This document shows, piece by piece, positions 1-11,796 of a stretch of 64,000 nt of DNA. The notes under the pieces are model-generated. The model saw nothing but the letters and a program-made list of their open reading frames with translations. It searched no databases and was not told where the DNA came from. Position 1 is the first letter of the stretch. The number at the start of each line of letters is the position of its first letter. Both the position numbers and the translations under genes were made by a program. Source of the DNA: Phaeosaccion multiseriatum (taxonomy: Eukaryota > Ochrophyta, other classes); the NCBI GenBank assembly GCA_965112735.1, contig OZ218951.1, positions 5,208,001 to 5,272,000 of the forward strand, written 5' to 3'.

Positions 1-25
1 CGTCGGCTCCGGATCAGCAAGCAGC

Positions 26-3000
26 ATGGAGGTGGCTGTGGCGAGGCCCGAAGGCAGCGAGGAGGGAGCGGACAGCCCTGGGGTCTGCTCCATCTGCTTG
101 GACGTTCCTGAAGACCAGGGAGTCATCGGCTGTGTAAGTTTCTTCCTACACACCTGCCCTTCCTTTTCTCCGCCTGTTTGCTTCTTCTTTCCCCGGGAAA
201 GACCTACTGCCTTATACCGCGCACTCACGTAGTGACGTAGTGCCCCTGCCTTTTCTGGCCTGTGCTCCTTTGCCTGGGCCCTTCTTCGCACCATTTTTCT
301 TCTCCCGACTGCCCGGGAGCATGCGCAGCGTAACGACCCGCTACTGCCGCTGTAACCCGAGATGCTCCCCCGCTGCAGCTGACCGCTTGTCTCCCCCATC
401 CAAACCCTCGCTCTTGTGCATCCACCCGCTCCTCTCCCTGCTGCTGTCTCTGTCACTTGCCTCCTTTCTCATTCTCCACCACCTTTCATTTGTGACCCGC
501 CCACAAACACACACACACACGCACACACACACAACAGGGCCACATCTTCTGCTTCGACTGCATTCACAAATGGTCTCAGACGGAGAACACGTGCCCTCTC
601 TGCAAGACGCGCTTCACCTCCATCGAGGAATACAGCGCCGTTGTATCCGTGCCTCCTTCATCCGCAGGAGGTGGAGCAGCAGGGGCGGGAGGAAGCGAAC
701 GCACTCGCCCTCTTCGTGGAATGGGCATGGGAGGAGGCGGGACAGCAACAGCAGTAGCAACAGGAGCAGTTGGTGATGCGGCAGGCGGAGGGGGCGGCAG
801 CAGTGGTAGCAGCCCCAGGACGAGATCTTCGAAGCGCAAGGCACCCTCAGGAGTCTTGGGAGGAGGGGAAGGAGGAGGAGCTGAAGCAGGAGGAGCAGGA
901 GCAAGGAGGGGCGGGGGAGGAGGAGGAGGAAGGGGAGGCGGCAGAGGGAGGAAGAAGGCTCGCACCGTCAAAGTGAGCGACCGCGACCAGGCCAGTAATA
1001 TGGGCATGGGGCCTGGGGGAATGTTTGCGATGGGGCAGGGCATGGAGCGCCTGGCGGTGCTGGGGTTGGGACACATCCTCATGCCGGGCCTCGCCCCCTT
1101 CTTCCAGCGAGCAGTAGGTGCAGCGGCAGCGGCAGTAGGAAGGGCCGAGGGGGCGCCTGGAGCAGAAGGAGGAGCAGCGGCGGCGGCAGGAGCAGGAGGA
1201 GGAGGAGGAGGAGGAGGAGCAGGAGGAGGAGGAGGAGGAGGAGGTGTCCCGCGTGTGTACTTCCACGAGGTTGGCGTGGGGCCGCGGACAATGGCGGAGC
1301 TTCGTGAGCTCGTGCAGCAGCATCGCACACCCCCCCAGCCAAGGGCCGGCATAAGCGGCAGAACTGTGGGCAGGGGCAGACCTCTATCTGGGGTCAGGCG
1401 CCGCTCCGGGGCTGCTCTGCGTGCCGGCACTGGCTCTCCTCAACTCCCCGGGGCGGAGATGCGGCGCGATGCTGCTCGTGCTGCTACTGGCGGGGGTGCT
1501 GCTGCCGGCGGTGCTGCGGATGGATTTGACTTGGCAACGGGTGATTTTGCGGCTCTTTTTTCTGCGGCTGCAGCTGCGGCGACTGCTGCTCGACGAAACG
1601 GCCCTGAGGCTGGCTCTGCTGCTGCTCGACGAAACGGCCCTGAGGCTGAGGCTGGCTCTGCTGCTGCTCCTGCTGGGGCTGCTGCTGGTGCCGCCCCCCC
1701 GGCCGCGGTTCCCGGCTTCATTTTTGCCCAAGGAGAAGGAGCCGGAGGGGGTGCAGCAGGAGGAGGGGGGGCGCTCATAAATGAGATTGGGCAGCTGCTG
1801 GCCACCCATTTGCGCGGGGGGAGCAACTTGGCCGGATCGGATCCGTTGGGTTTTTTTTGGAACCACTTTGACCACTTTGGCGCAGCGCAGGTATTTATAC
1901 TATGGGGTGGTTAATCACTGATTAGTGGGTATAGACACAGACGTTGGATACTCACTCTGCTTTGTTGTGCTTTTGTGTGTGATTGATTCCTCGATGCTAG
2001 TTTTATTTCCCTGAATTTTGAGAAAGCCCGCTCTCTCCTCCCTCTTCCCTCCATTACGTTTGATTGTTTTGTGTGTTGGCATTGCCGTCCCTGTATGCCT
2101 CCCTACCCGGCCCATATACCTTTACCCCGGCATGGAGCCCCGCCCGATCCGCACCCCCTTTCTACCGCACATGGAATGTATTTGCTTTGCTCTATAATTG
2201 TACCCTCCCTTTTTTCCCCTCATCATTGTTCTTACATTTTGTGCGCTTCTTTTGTCCCCTTTTGTCGTTGTTCGTCTTCCCTCCCCTTCGCGTTCCTTCC
2301 GTCCTTCCTTCCTCCCTCCCTCCCTCCCTCCCTCCCTCCCTCCCTCCCTCCCTCCCTTCCTTACTTCTTTCCTCCCCCTCTACCTACCTATTTCCTTCCT
2401 CCCTCCCTTCCTTGCCTCCTTCCTTCCACCGTCGCCCAACCAATCGGCCACCACCGCAGCGCATGCCCCGAAGCCGTGGCCGTCCGGGCTCTGCAGGCTG
2501 GTCAGCAGACAATCCCCTCACTCTCGACAGCAGCGACGACGAAGAGCAAGCAGGGCAGGCAGGTCAGGGGGGTGGGGGAGGCGCCGCTGCTGCTGCACGA
2601 GGGGCCAGGGCAGGTCGAAGAGCATCCTCTGCGGCTGCGGCTGCTGCTGCTGCTGACGCTGCCCCAGAAGTGCGAGAGAGGACGAGGAGCGTTCGGTTCG
2701 CGGGCATGAACAGCAACAGCAGCAGCGAGAGGAGCGAGAGGAGCGAGCGGCTCACAAGGAGGTTTTCAGAGAGTAGCGTGGGGGGGGAGGGGGTAAGTAG
2801 GGACACTCGAAGCCCCACCGCCGGCGCCGTGAGAGGTCGCACTGCTGCTGCTGCTGCTGCTGGCGGAAGTGGTGGTGCGGCTGACTCACAGATGACTGCT
2901 GCCCACCGCCGAGGCATAATCCGACGCCGCCGCCAGTTTCAGGAGGAGAAGACGGAGGAGATGGAGGAGGAGGAGGAGGAGGGACAGCGACAGCGACAGC

Positions 3001-5163
3001 GACGATTGATCTCCCCCAACTTCTCCTCAGATTCCTCTACGGAGGACTCAGACATTGAAATCCTCGCATGCCCGCCTTCTTCACCGTTGAGAGCTGCAGC
3101 AGCGGCTTCTTCTTCTTCGTCGGAAAGAAGTGGGGGTCGTGCAGCTGCCGCGGCCGCTAGGGTGTCCGTGCTTGCCGACACTAAAGGAGGAGAAGCCGCA
3201 GCAACAGAACGAGGAGGAGTACAACGAGAAGTAGGAGAAAGAGGAGAAAGAGGGCGATATCCACCACCGCGGCGAGTCTCGTTGTCGGGCCTCTCAGCGC
3301 CGTTGCCCGCCTTTCCCGCAGCAGCAGCACCAGCGGCACCAGCAGTTGGTGATTCACCGTCGGGAGGAGAAGAAGGCACCCAAGGCGCTCGTCCGTCGGT
3401 CAACCCCACCAGCAACAGTGGCAGAAGCAGGAGAAGGAGCATCAATAGCAACAGGGGCACGAGGAGCAGTCCCTTGAGCGGCAGAATCACAGATAGCAGC
3501 CGCTCGAGCAGCAACCCGAGCGGGAGCACAGCGATCGCAGAGGACGGACGGGGTGACATGCGATGGACCGCAGTGAACTTCGGCGATGACTTAAGCTTCG
3601 ACATGGAGGCCTTTGTCATGCCCGTTACCATGCCTGTGGCCAACGCGGCTGCGATGGGACTCGCACCAAGACCCGGGGAAGAGGCCGAGGCGGTCTCTGC
3701 TTCCGCTGCTTCTTCTTCTTCTTCTTCTTCTTCTTCTTCTTCTTCTTCTTCTTCTTCTTCTTCTTCTTCTTCTTCTTCTTCTTCTTCTTCTTCTTCTTCT
3801 TCTCCTTCATCCTCAACCCTGCTGCGGCACCTTGCGGTACCCCCGAGGAGGGGTGCGGCGGTCGAACATGGTGGTAGTGCAGCTACTGGTGCTCGTGGTC
3901 GGCCTGCTCTGTGGGATAGTAGTAGTGACGAAGAAGACGTCGGCGACGACGACGAGGGCGCACGCGAATCTCAGGAGGGAGGTCGCAGCAGCAGGGGGTC
4001 TAAGACCAAGGCCAAGTCGAAGGCGAGGGCACGCACTGAGGCCAAGAAGGAGGAGTCGAGGGCCGGTCGCGACAGTAGAGGGGAAGGGGGGGCGGGCAGG
4101 GCTACTCGAGGCAAAAGGCCTTTGCTATCGGTCTTTGCAAGAGCGGAGGGGGGTGCCGCGTCATCCACGACGGGTGGGGGGGTGAGAGGGCGGCGTAGGC
4201 CACCACTTGGAGGCGCACGTGGTGGTACAGCAGTTGGCAGTACAGCAGCAGCAGCGGCAGGAGGAGGAAGAGAAGGAGCAGGAGAAGGAGGAGGAGGAGG
4301 AGGAGGAGGAGGAGGAGGAGGAGGAGGAGGAGGAGGAGGGGGAGGAGCAGGAGCAGGAGGAGGAGATGGCAATAGCAATGGCCTGCTCATGTCTGCCACT
4401 ATTCGCGTGCCGCAAGGCCTCGCGTCCCTCATAGAGAGCATGTTAGGAGGAGGAGGGGCAGAAGGAGGAACCGCAGTAAGAGGAGGAGGAGGAGGAGAAG
4501 GAGGAGCAGCACCAGCAGCAGGAGCAGCAGCAGGAGGGGGGAGCAACAGTGCGTTTGTGCAGCCGATGTTCGGAAGAGGAGGAGGCAGCGGAGGCGGAGG
4601 CGGACCTTCAGACGGGGTTCCCGGGAGAGCTCGGCCTCTTGTTGGAGGGAGGAGGGAAGGAGTAGGTGGCGGCGCCGACGACGATGGCATGTCTGACTCA
4701 CCCGCCTCGGCCTCCTCCTCAGGCATTGGCGCTGGCACTGGGCCTGGTGCGAGGATTGCCCGAGTGTTTGATGCAGCCCGTTCCCGCCGCGCCGCTTGGC
4801 CGTCCGCAGGAGTCGCAGGAGCAACAGCAGCAGGGGGGGGGGGGGGGAGAAGGCCAAGTAGAAGGAGACAGCGGAGGAAGCAGGCCCCATGGGGGCGCCC
4901 AGGCCCAGGCCCAGGCTCAAGCGATCCAAGAGGCCTCTGGCTCTGGCTTGGACAGGCTCCGGCGGCAGTTCCAGGGCCCGATGGCGACGACCTCTACTAC
5001 CACCAACTCGACCACCAGAACCACAAGCGGCGGCACCTGGCTGAGGCGGCTACGGGGAGTCCTTGCTGACGAGAGCGGCAGCAGTAGCATAGAGAGTGGT
5101 GGCGAGAGCGTGGATCTCGGTCGGGGTGCAGCTGCTGATGATACAGACAGTGAACTCGGCTGA
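26..5163 (+). CDS. RING-HC finger protein with very long disordered tail
   Basis: Probable E3 ubiquitin ligase. Proposed exons are 26-133, 538-1890 and 2460 onward; all three joins keep phase 0. The exon 1/2 join builds a complete C3HC4 RING: Cys21, Cys24, Cys36, His38, Cys41, Cys44, Cys55, Cys58, with CSIC, GHIFC and CPLC motifs. The linker style resembles PHRF1-type RINGs, but I see no PHD finger. The remaining roughly 1,300 residues are low complexity: Gly/Ala, acidic-Ser, a poly-Ser run coded by TTC repeats, and poly-Gly. Exon 3 stays open to 5069 in one frame. The more convincing C-terminus (acidic, ending at 5163) is in the next frame, and the switch falls at a G homopolymer near 4843-4855, suggesting a sequencing indel or a small intron. 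No in-frame stop precedes the first ATG, so the gene may begin left of the window. The RING is secure; the tail model is uncertain. Confidence 0.6.
1585..1656 (+). repeat. 36-bp tandem duplication inside the RING-protein exon 2
   Basis: Two adjacent 36-bp units (1585-1620 and 1621-1656) share the core GACGAAACGGCCCTGAGGCT. The reading frame is preserved and the duplication produces a repeated ARRNGPEA-type peptide. It looks like recent slippage growth of the disordered tail. Confidence 0.85.
3709..3803 (+). repeat. (TTC)n coding for poly-Ser
   Basis: About 31 uninterrupted TTC/TCT units sit within exon 3 of the RING protein and are read as serine in the chosen frame. Neighbouring trinucleotide tracts of GGA at 4258-4372 encode poly-Gly in the same exon. 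Confidence 0.9.
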
Positions 5164-6133
5164 TGTGTGTGGGGAGGGCTTCTCGCGTCTACTTTGGATT
5201 CGACAGCGGGACCTTCGAGTTAGAGGCGCCTCTCGGATGGGAGCAGAGGAGGGGGGGGGGGGGAGGGGAAGGAGGAGGAAAGGGAGGAAAGAGCAGTATT
5301 CCATCATATTTCTCTCTTCCCTTTTTTTGTTCTTGTATATGTGATTTGTTTTTGATGGGTTGAGTGGGTGGGTGAGTGGCTGGGGTTTTTGATGGGGTTG
5401 GGTGGGGGGTCTGGGATTGTGGTTACGTCCAACCAAGCATGTACCTCACGAAACGATACGTGTTGGGCCGCGTATGGTTGGGCCACAAACATGGGTGACT
5501 CATGGGGGGAGGTGGCAGCGGATGGGAGGGTGTGGGGACGGGGGGGATTGTGACACATGTCAGTACAAGGGGCATACAAACACAGTTATTGGTTTACATT
5601 ATGGAAAGGACGATATATGTATTCTTTTGCGTATCTACTTACACACTTGTGGCCTCGAGGGATATATTGAACACGTCGAAATCGATATCGACAGCCTCGA
5701 GAGGCATTCCAAATCGTGAGGCTCTCGTGAGGCTTCGAGTACGGAGTCTGAGGGGACATACATACGCCTTGTTTGTAGAGACAAGGGGTCCTCACAACTC
5801 CCTCATGGGCCCACATATACTCTCCTCCATGCCCACACTCAATATATAATATACATACACATGTACATGTATGTATTTCTCCCCCATCTTATCATTCCTC
5901 GGAATATGTATATGTAAGCGCCTTTCCACTCCCATCACGTCTCGTCTCACCTCCCTTCCCACCTCTTGAGATCCACCTTCCAAGGGGTTTGAGTATATCC
6001 GTGGTGTCTATCCAGGCTCCTCGCCATGCATGGTACACCTTCGAATGCCCATCTCGCTCCCCATTCCCACTCCATACACCCCCCTCTCAGTCTCCATGTC
6101 CATCTCTCACTCCCCACCCTGCACATCTGTACC
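5164..6133. other. Convergent intergenic region, RING protein / C2 protein
   Basis: This stretch lies between the stops of two genes that face each other and probably holds both 3' UTRs. I see a G-rich purine tract (5245-5285), short AT-rich segments near 5830-5910, and no convincing coding exon. Confidence 0.5.
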
Positions 6134-7955
6134 TCAGGCCTTGTTGAAGGAGGTCTTGGCCACCTCAATCAGCCCAGAGAGAGCCGTAATGCCCGCGATT
6201 CTGAAGGTCGAGTACATGAGCCAGAGACTCGACAGCAGAGGAGATGCCACAACCTGCGCCGACCGCAGCACTGGTCTAGTCTTGCGTGCAAGCCACCTGC
6301 CCAGGTCGGTGGACAGGAAGATATTGACGGGGGTGGCCACAAACGCCACCGCCCCATCGAGTGCGTTGAGCCTCTCAACCACGTACACCGTGTTGCGGTG
6401 CAACTTCACTTGACACATCCTCCTCTCTCCTATACCACTACCATTTGTGTCTCCGCCTTCTCCTCGTCCTCCTCGTCCTCTTCGTCGTCGTCGTCGTCCT
6501 CCTCCTCCTCCTCCTCCTCCTCCTCCTCCTCCTCCTCCTCCTCCTCCTCCTCCTTCTCCTCCTCCTCCCCCTCCTCCCCAGCCACCACCACCACCGTCGT
6601 CACCACCACCACCCCTCCCATCCATCGACACCCTCCTCCCGCCTCCTCCCATGCCGCCTCCTCCCCCCCCACTGCCATCCATGTTCATGTCACGAACCGC
6701 GCTCGGGGAGGGGAAGGACACAAGAAGGTACGGCTCACGCACCCTCCTCACCACCATTGGCTCCTTAAAAGGGAAGACCTTCGAGTCTGGAGAGCGCAGG
6801 ATGGGCTCCAGGCAGACCACGTCGTTGAGCTGAGGGGACATGCCCTTGGGCTCGTACCTGGGGCGCGATGGCAATGCATGGACGATGGAGGGATGGCAAT
6901 GGATGGCCAATGGGGATGGCAGTGGATGGATGATGTGAGTACATGTGTGTGTGTGAGAGAGAGAGTGTGTGTGCTGTGTGTGTGTGTGAGAGAGAGAGTG
7001 AGACGGCGTTTGTGCGTGTGTCTCCCCACCCCACCACCACCCCACTCCACCCCACCCCAGCGGGCGAAAGAGCGTAGGACTTACTCGACGATGAGATGCA
7101 CCCGTCCCTTGGGCTGTGCAACACCCAGGAAGAGAGAGAGAGAGAGAGGGAGAACAAACGGAGAAGCCAGGCAGGCAGACCGGCCAACATATGGGGGAGG
7201 GGGGAAGGTAAGGGAAAGAGCAAGGAAAGGGAGGCAGTAGGGGGGGGGGGGAGAGGAGAGAGGGAATAAAAAAGAAGAGGCGTCATCTTCAAAGGTTGAC
7301 TATAGATGGGCAATACGCATGGGACTGAGTGACAGAGAACGAGTACAGCAAGGCAAAGCAAGACGACAGCTCTCTTTCTTTCTTCCTTTCTCTCTCTCCC
7401 TCTCTTTCTCTCCCTGCCCTCCTCTCTCTGCGGTGGCCGTGTGATACACAATCGTTTCGCCCCGCCGTTACACGCCCCTTGCACCCCCTCCTTACCCTCC
7501 CCCTGTCCCAACCCAATCTCTCCTAGTACCACTACAGACCTAACCACACCCACCCACACCCAACCACATCCAATCCCCCCATCCACACCCACACGCATCC
7601 ACCCACCAAACCACATCCACACGCACCCACCCTCACCCACACCCACACCCACACCCACACCCACACCACAACAACAACCACATGCACCCCGACCCACCCC
7701 ACACGCGCACCTACCCAACCCACCCAACCCACCCAACCACATCCACACCCACACCCACCTGTAGTTCCACCCACTCGTCCAGCATCTCTGCCTCCCCCCT
7801 CAGCAGCGGAGTGATGTCCATCACACCCATCCCCAGCACATCCGCTGCCCTCCCTCCTGTCACGGAGCTCATCACGTTGTTGACGACGCCGCGGATGATG
7901 TGCTGACTGTTGAGGGCCTGGTGAAGGGCAGGTTAGGGGTCAGGGGTAGGGTGAG

Positions 7956-7986
<31 letters not shown>

Positions 7987-9244
7987 GGAGTGAGGGTGAG
8001 GGTCAGGGTGGGGGTGAGAGTGAGGGTGGGTGTCAGGGTGGGGGTGAGGGAGAGGGTGAGGGTCAGGGTCAGGGTTAGGGTGAGAGTGAGGGTGAGGGTG
8101 AGGGTAAGGGTAACGGTGAGGGTGGGGGTGGGGGTGAGGGTAAGGGTGAGGGTGAGCGAGGGTGAGGGTGAGAGTGAGGGTGAGGGTGAGAGTGAGGGTG
8201 AGGGTGAGGCTGACTGTTAGGGTAAGGCAGGGCAAGGTAAGGTAGGGTAGGGTAGGGTCGGGTCGGGAAGGGTAGGGTGGGGTAGGGTAGGGTAGGACGG
8301 GGGAGGGTAGGGTACGGTGGGGTCGGGTAGAGTAGGGTAGGGGGCAGGAAGAAGGAAGAGGTGTGGATGGATGGGTGAGTAGGGTGAGGGTGGGGAGTAG
8401 CAGGGTGGGTAGTGGTGGGCAGTCACTCACATGCACATCCATAAAGACTCCCTCTCCGCCCCTGACTGCGCCCTTGACGAGCTCCATGCTCAGCAGCTCC
8501 TTTGCCCACTTGGGGTTGCTGACTCCCTCGATACCCAATGAGCTGCGGGCAAAGGACCTGCCCGGCAGGCCGGTCTGAATGAAGGGCACAAGGCCGCTGC
8601 TGCGACCCTTCCCCTTCCCCTTCCCCCGGGTCTGTGTGTGGCTCGCGTTGAACATGCCCTCCATCTCCTGCAAGTCCACTGCGGCTAACAGGCGGACCTA
8701 TCCACGGGGGGCGGGAATGGCAGTGGTGGAGGAGGATACAGATGGCGGGGAGGGAGGAGGGAGGAGGGAGGAGGGAGGAGGAGGGGGAGGGAAAAGCGAG
8801 GAGAGAAGGAGAAGGAGAGGGAGGGGGGGGAGGAGTGGGATATGTGTGGGAAGGGAATCCAGTAGAGCCTCTCATGTCACAGCAACAGCAACCATCAAGC
8901 GTAATTTCACATTCACAGCGAGGCGCACCCTTCCTCTCCCAACCCTCTCAAAGCTGGCTGTCCAACAAACATCGAGGACTCCTTTCGGTCCACTCCGCTG
9001 CCCCCTCCCCCGGAAAATCCCTCCACACCTCCGGTTCACTCACCCGCACGAAACCAGACACGCCGTTCTGATGGTCTGCATAACGATAGTCTTGCCCTTG
9101 AAAGGTCAAGTGCTCCCGCCACACCGGCACGTGGTCTCGACGGTGCGAGGAGGACGATGAGCTGAGCGGTCTATCGCTGCGACAACCGTTACTGCTGTTG
9201 CCATTCGCGTCCGGCTGCTGCGCTCGGGCCCCCATTCTATTCAT
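6134..9244 (-). CDS. C2-domain protein with Gly-rich insert
   Basis: Likely lipid- or calcium-responsive membrane-binding protein of 459 residues. Five exons in transcript order are 9244-9044, 8697-8431, 7917-7759, 7113-7085 and 6857-6134. All joins use GT-AG with matching phases, including a 29-nt fourth exon. A divergent C2 fold begins at FVRVRLLAAVDLQ (around residue 65) and closes with MGVMDITPLL, WVELQ and RVHLIVEYEP (around residue 220), the usual last C2 strands. After YEPKGMSPQLNDVV comes a poly-Gly stretch encoded by GGA repeats (TCC on the + strand, 6496-6575). A hydrophobic C-terminal segment follows, around SPLLSSLWLMYSTF, which could anchor it. I see no clear set of Ca-binding aspartates. 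The family call is moderate and the exon chain is well supported. Confidence 0.65.
7925..8345 (+). repeat. Telomere-like GGGTGA / GGGTAG degenerate array in an intron
   Basis: About 420 bp of degenerate GGGTGA units grade into GGGTAG and GGGTCG units. It fills most of the 513-bp third-from-last intron of the C2 gene. The + strand is strongly G-rich with regularly spaced GGG runs, so G-quadruplex formation is plausible. It is flanked by normal coding exons, so it is interstitial and not a chromosome end. Confidence 0.85.
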
Positions 9245-10342
9245 ATTTCCTTTCTACGTATTCCCCCCTCTTCTTCGTTGACTCCCTTTTTTTCCCTTCT
9301 TTACATCTTCCCCCACTACTTCCTGGAGAAGGAAATACTACTAACGAGGCTAATGGTGAGACAGAGAGCAGGAAGGCCCTATGTAGAGGTTCTATTGGAG
9401 GGAGGGAAGAGGCGAGGTGATGGCTGCAAGGGGAAGTAAGAAAGGGAGGGGAAAATGTAGAGGAGGTCGAAATTAAAAATCGATTTCCTCGATATCGATC
9501 CAAACTGAGAGAGCGAGGCCGAGAGTGAAGAGAGTAAACTGCGGCCGAAAGCGAAAGCCCAGAAGCCAGGGGCTGGGCTGCGACCAGCAGAAGCCAGTCA
9601 CCAGCGGGAAAGAGTGACAAGGCATTTTTTTTTTCTTTTTCATGCATTCTTCATTCTTCATACGACGTTGCACCTTCAATACGGGGCGACCTGGCCCTCC
9701 CCCACCTCAATCAGGATGGGGGAGGAGTAGTATTACTATTCACCCACCCACCCACCACCCACCCACACACACACACACACTCACACTCACACACGCGAAC
9801 ACGCACACACGCTTCGATTCGACCATGATTAATTAGGTGACTAATTGAAGTCAGTATGGTGTTAAGAGAGAGGGTTGGAGTGGTGAGGAGAGGGCATACA
9901 TCTCCGGCCCGGCCGAAGGGGCAACACACTATGAAAAAGATATGCAAGAGCGTACTCAGGTTCTGAAAGAGACACAGTCTTTCAAACATGAGCACCTGCC
10001 TTCTGACGCGCCCGATAGATACCCCTCCAAACAGTCCAGACGCACGGAAGCAGCGAGGGAGGGAGCGAGGGCTCACCTTCATCTGCAAGAGGACCCATCA
10101 GACCCACGTCATCCTCTTCCGTCTCTCTTCCACAACAACCCTTTGCGTGAAGTGAAGTGGCTGGAAGTGCCCAGAGCAATGCCCCTATCCAGCATCCGGG
10201 GGCTGATGTGAGCAATTGGTACTTTGACCTCAGCAGACGCGAGGGGGGTGGGATAAGGTACCAATGTTGCTAGAGGCCACCTACTGCCCTCCCTGAATGG
10301 CCACCCACTTCCCTCCTTCTCCGTCTTGCTTGAGCTCTTAGC
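9245..10342. other. Intergenic region upstream of the C2 gene
   Basis: This holds the presumed promoter of the C2 gene and the 3' UTR of the DUF4282-like gene, both on the - strand. It contains an ACCC/CA-rich patch at 9745-9810. Short open frames on both strands (for example 9942-10211) show no recognisable domain and I do not call them. Confidence 0.5.
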
Positions 10343-10669
10343 TCAGACCATCGCTTCCACTCCAAGTCCACTCGCTACTGATGTTGGTACTACTCCCCCG
10401 TCGCCAGCTCTCCCCCCCCCTCCTCCCTCTCCTCCCCACCCCTGCAGCCCACCCCCTCCGTTGGTCCGACTGGGGGCCAGCAGGACGGGGAGGACGAGAA
10501 TCGCCGATACACTCTCAGCGAAGATCCGAATAGCCACGGCAAACAGCAGCCACATTAGCGGCGCGATAAAGAGGGCGAAGATAATTGGACCTACGGATCC
10601 ACTCACAAACCTGCAAGAGCGTACAGAGGAGGAGGAGGAGGAGGAGGAGGGGGAGGAGGGGGAGGGGGA

Positions 10670-10703
<34 letters not shown>

Positions 10704-11560
10704 GAGGAGGAGGAGGAGGAGGAGGAGGAGGAGGAGGAGGAGGAGGAGGAGGAGGAGGAGGAGGAGGAGGAGGAGGAGGAGGAGGAGGAGGAGGAGGAGG
10801 AGGAGGAGGAGGAGGAGGAGGAGGAGGAGGAGGAGGAGGAGGAGGAGGAGGAGGAGGAGGAGGAGGAGGAGGAGGAGGAGGAGGAAGAGGAGGCAAGATT
10901 ATTGGTTAGACAGGTCGCGGAGAAGAGCAAGGCCAGACGGTCGACCCCTGACACGCTATCCGCTATCACCGGCGCCAGCCGGCGCGCTATCCGCTATCGG
11001 CCGCGCGCTATCGAGAAAGTGGGCGATAGCGTGTCAGGGGTCGACAGACGGCTGAGGTCGGCGTCGGCGTGTGCTCCCGATTGGTATGGGAAGTTCTTTC
11101 TTCTTCCCGACTTCAACCGAAGCAGTACATAAACCCATAAGCCCATGTCACGTACATGGCAACGATGATAATGATGTAGAAGAGGGCGTTCAGTGATTGA
11201 GCCAGCCCGAAGAAGAAGGGCATCCATGCCTGCGGATGGAAGGGCGGAAGGTGAGGGAGGAGAGAACGCGTTGGGGGAGAGGACAAGAAACGACGCAAAC
11301 AAGTGAGAGAGATGAGTCTAGCTACCAGCAGAAAGTAGACATATCACGTGAAGGAGAGAGGGGAAGAGACAGAGGAGGGATGAGAGAAGGCAGGAGAGGA
11401 TCCGCTGAGAGAGAGAGAGAGAGAGACCAATATTCCAGCGGACCTGGGCTTGCCATTGCTTGTAACTCAGAAGAGCGGAGAAGCTTATCCTCTGGCGGGG
11501 GATGGGTGTGCTCTCCAAGAGGTGAGGGAGGTTGGGTGAGAACGCCTGAACGGACTCCAT
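10343..11560 (-). CDS. Small two-helix membrane protein, DUF4282-like
   Basis: Predicted 152-residue membrane protein of unknown function. Exons in transcript order are 11560-11444, 11229-11156 and 10610-10343, with phases 0 and 2 preserved. The spliced protein has a short N-terminus ending in SYKQWQAQAWMPFFFG. One hydrophobic helix (SLNALFYIIIIVAMF) and a second (PIIFALFIAPLMWLLFAV) follow, then an IRIFAES motif and a Gly-rich tail. Two helices with a charged FRI/IRI-x-x-E element after the second recall DUF4282 proteins, but this is by eye. The first donor is a weak GTCCGC; the second is GTACGT. Without the second splice the frame stops at 11113. The second intron (545 bp) holds a GAG/CTC microsatellite and a palindromic element. 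It shares a short divergent promoter with S1P lyase. Confidence 0.6.
10628..10893 (+). repeat. (GAG)n microsatellite in an intron
   Basis: About 265 bp, mostly perfect GAG repeat, lies within the second intron of the DUF4282-like gene. On the sense (-) strand it is a pure pyrimidine CTC tract just downstream of exon 3 in + coordinates, that is, close behind the 3' splice site in sense orientation. Confidence 0.95.
10940..11045 (-). mobile_element. Palindromic MITE-like element, copy 1
   Basis: This 106-bp element begins GTCGACCCCTGACACGCTATC-like and ends with its exact reverse complement, giving a perfect terminal inverted repeat of about 20 bp. The inside is built from iterated GCTATCCGC/GCGGATAGC units that can fold on themselves. 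It is flanked on both sides by AGACG (10935-10939 and 11046-11050), a 5-bp target-site duplication. It lies in an intron of the DUF4282-like gene. Orientation was assigned from the asymmetric internal block (CGCCCACTTTCTCGA read on the - strand) shared with the other two copies. Confidence 0.8.
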
Positions 11561-11796
11561 AATCCCGTTATAAAGATGGAGTAGAGGCTGCAGGAGCTAA
11601 AGAGAGATGGAAATGAGGCTCGAGGAGCTAAAAAGGGACGAAAGGGAAGTAGTAGAGGGTCCAGAAGCTGAAGAGAGATGGAAGGGAGCTGAGAAGAGAA
11701 GAGAGAACGAGAGAACTGAAGGGGAAGGAGGCTAGCCTAAAAGTAACGACTTTTAAGGCTCCTTTCCTCATTGGGGTACAATGCAATGCTGAAGAT
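11561..11796. promoter_or_regulatory. Divergent promoter, DUF4282-like gene / S1P lyase
   Basis: Only 236 bp separate the two start codons, so this must hold both promoters and 5' UTRs. It contains three degenerate copies of a roughly 40-bp unit with the theme GAGCTAAAGAGAGATGGAA (11590-11690). A TTATAA sits next to the - strand start. No classical TATA box is evident on the + side. Confidence 0.55.

Noticed and set aside
6026-7240. 404-residue open frame on the + strand
   Set aside because: It runs antisense through the C2 gene exons 4 and 5 and through GGA/TCC repeats; no recognisable motif.
7925-8345. Possible chromosome end
   Set aside because: Normal exons of the same gene continue on both sides, so it is an interstitial array.
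10585-11055. Open frames of poly-Arg, poly-Glu or poly-Ser
   Set aside because: Artefacts of the GAG repeat in the intron of the - strand DUF4282-like gene.
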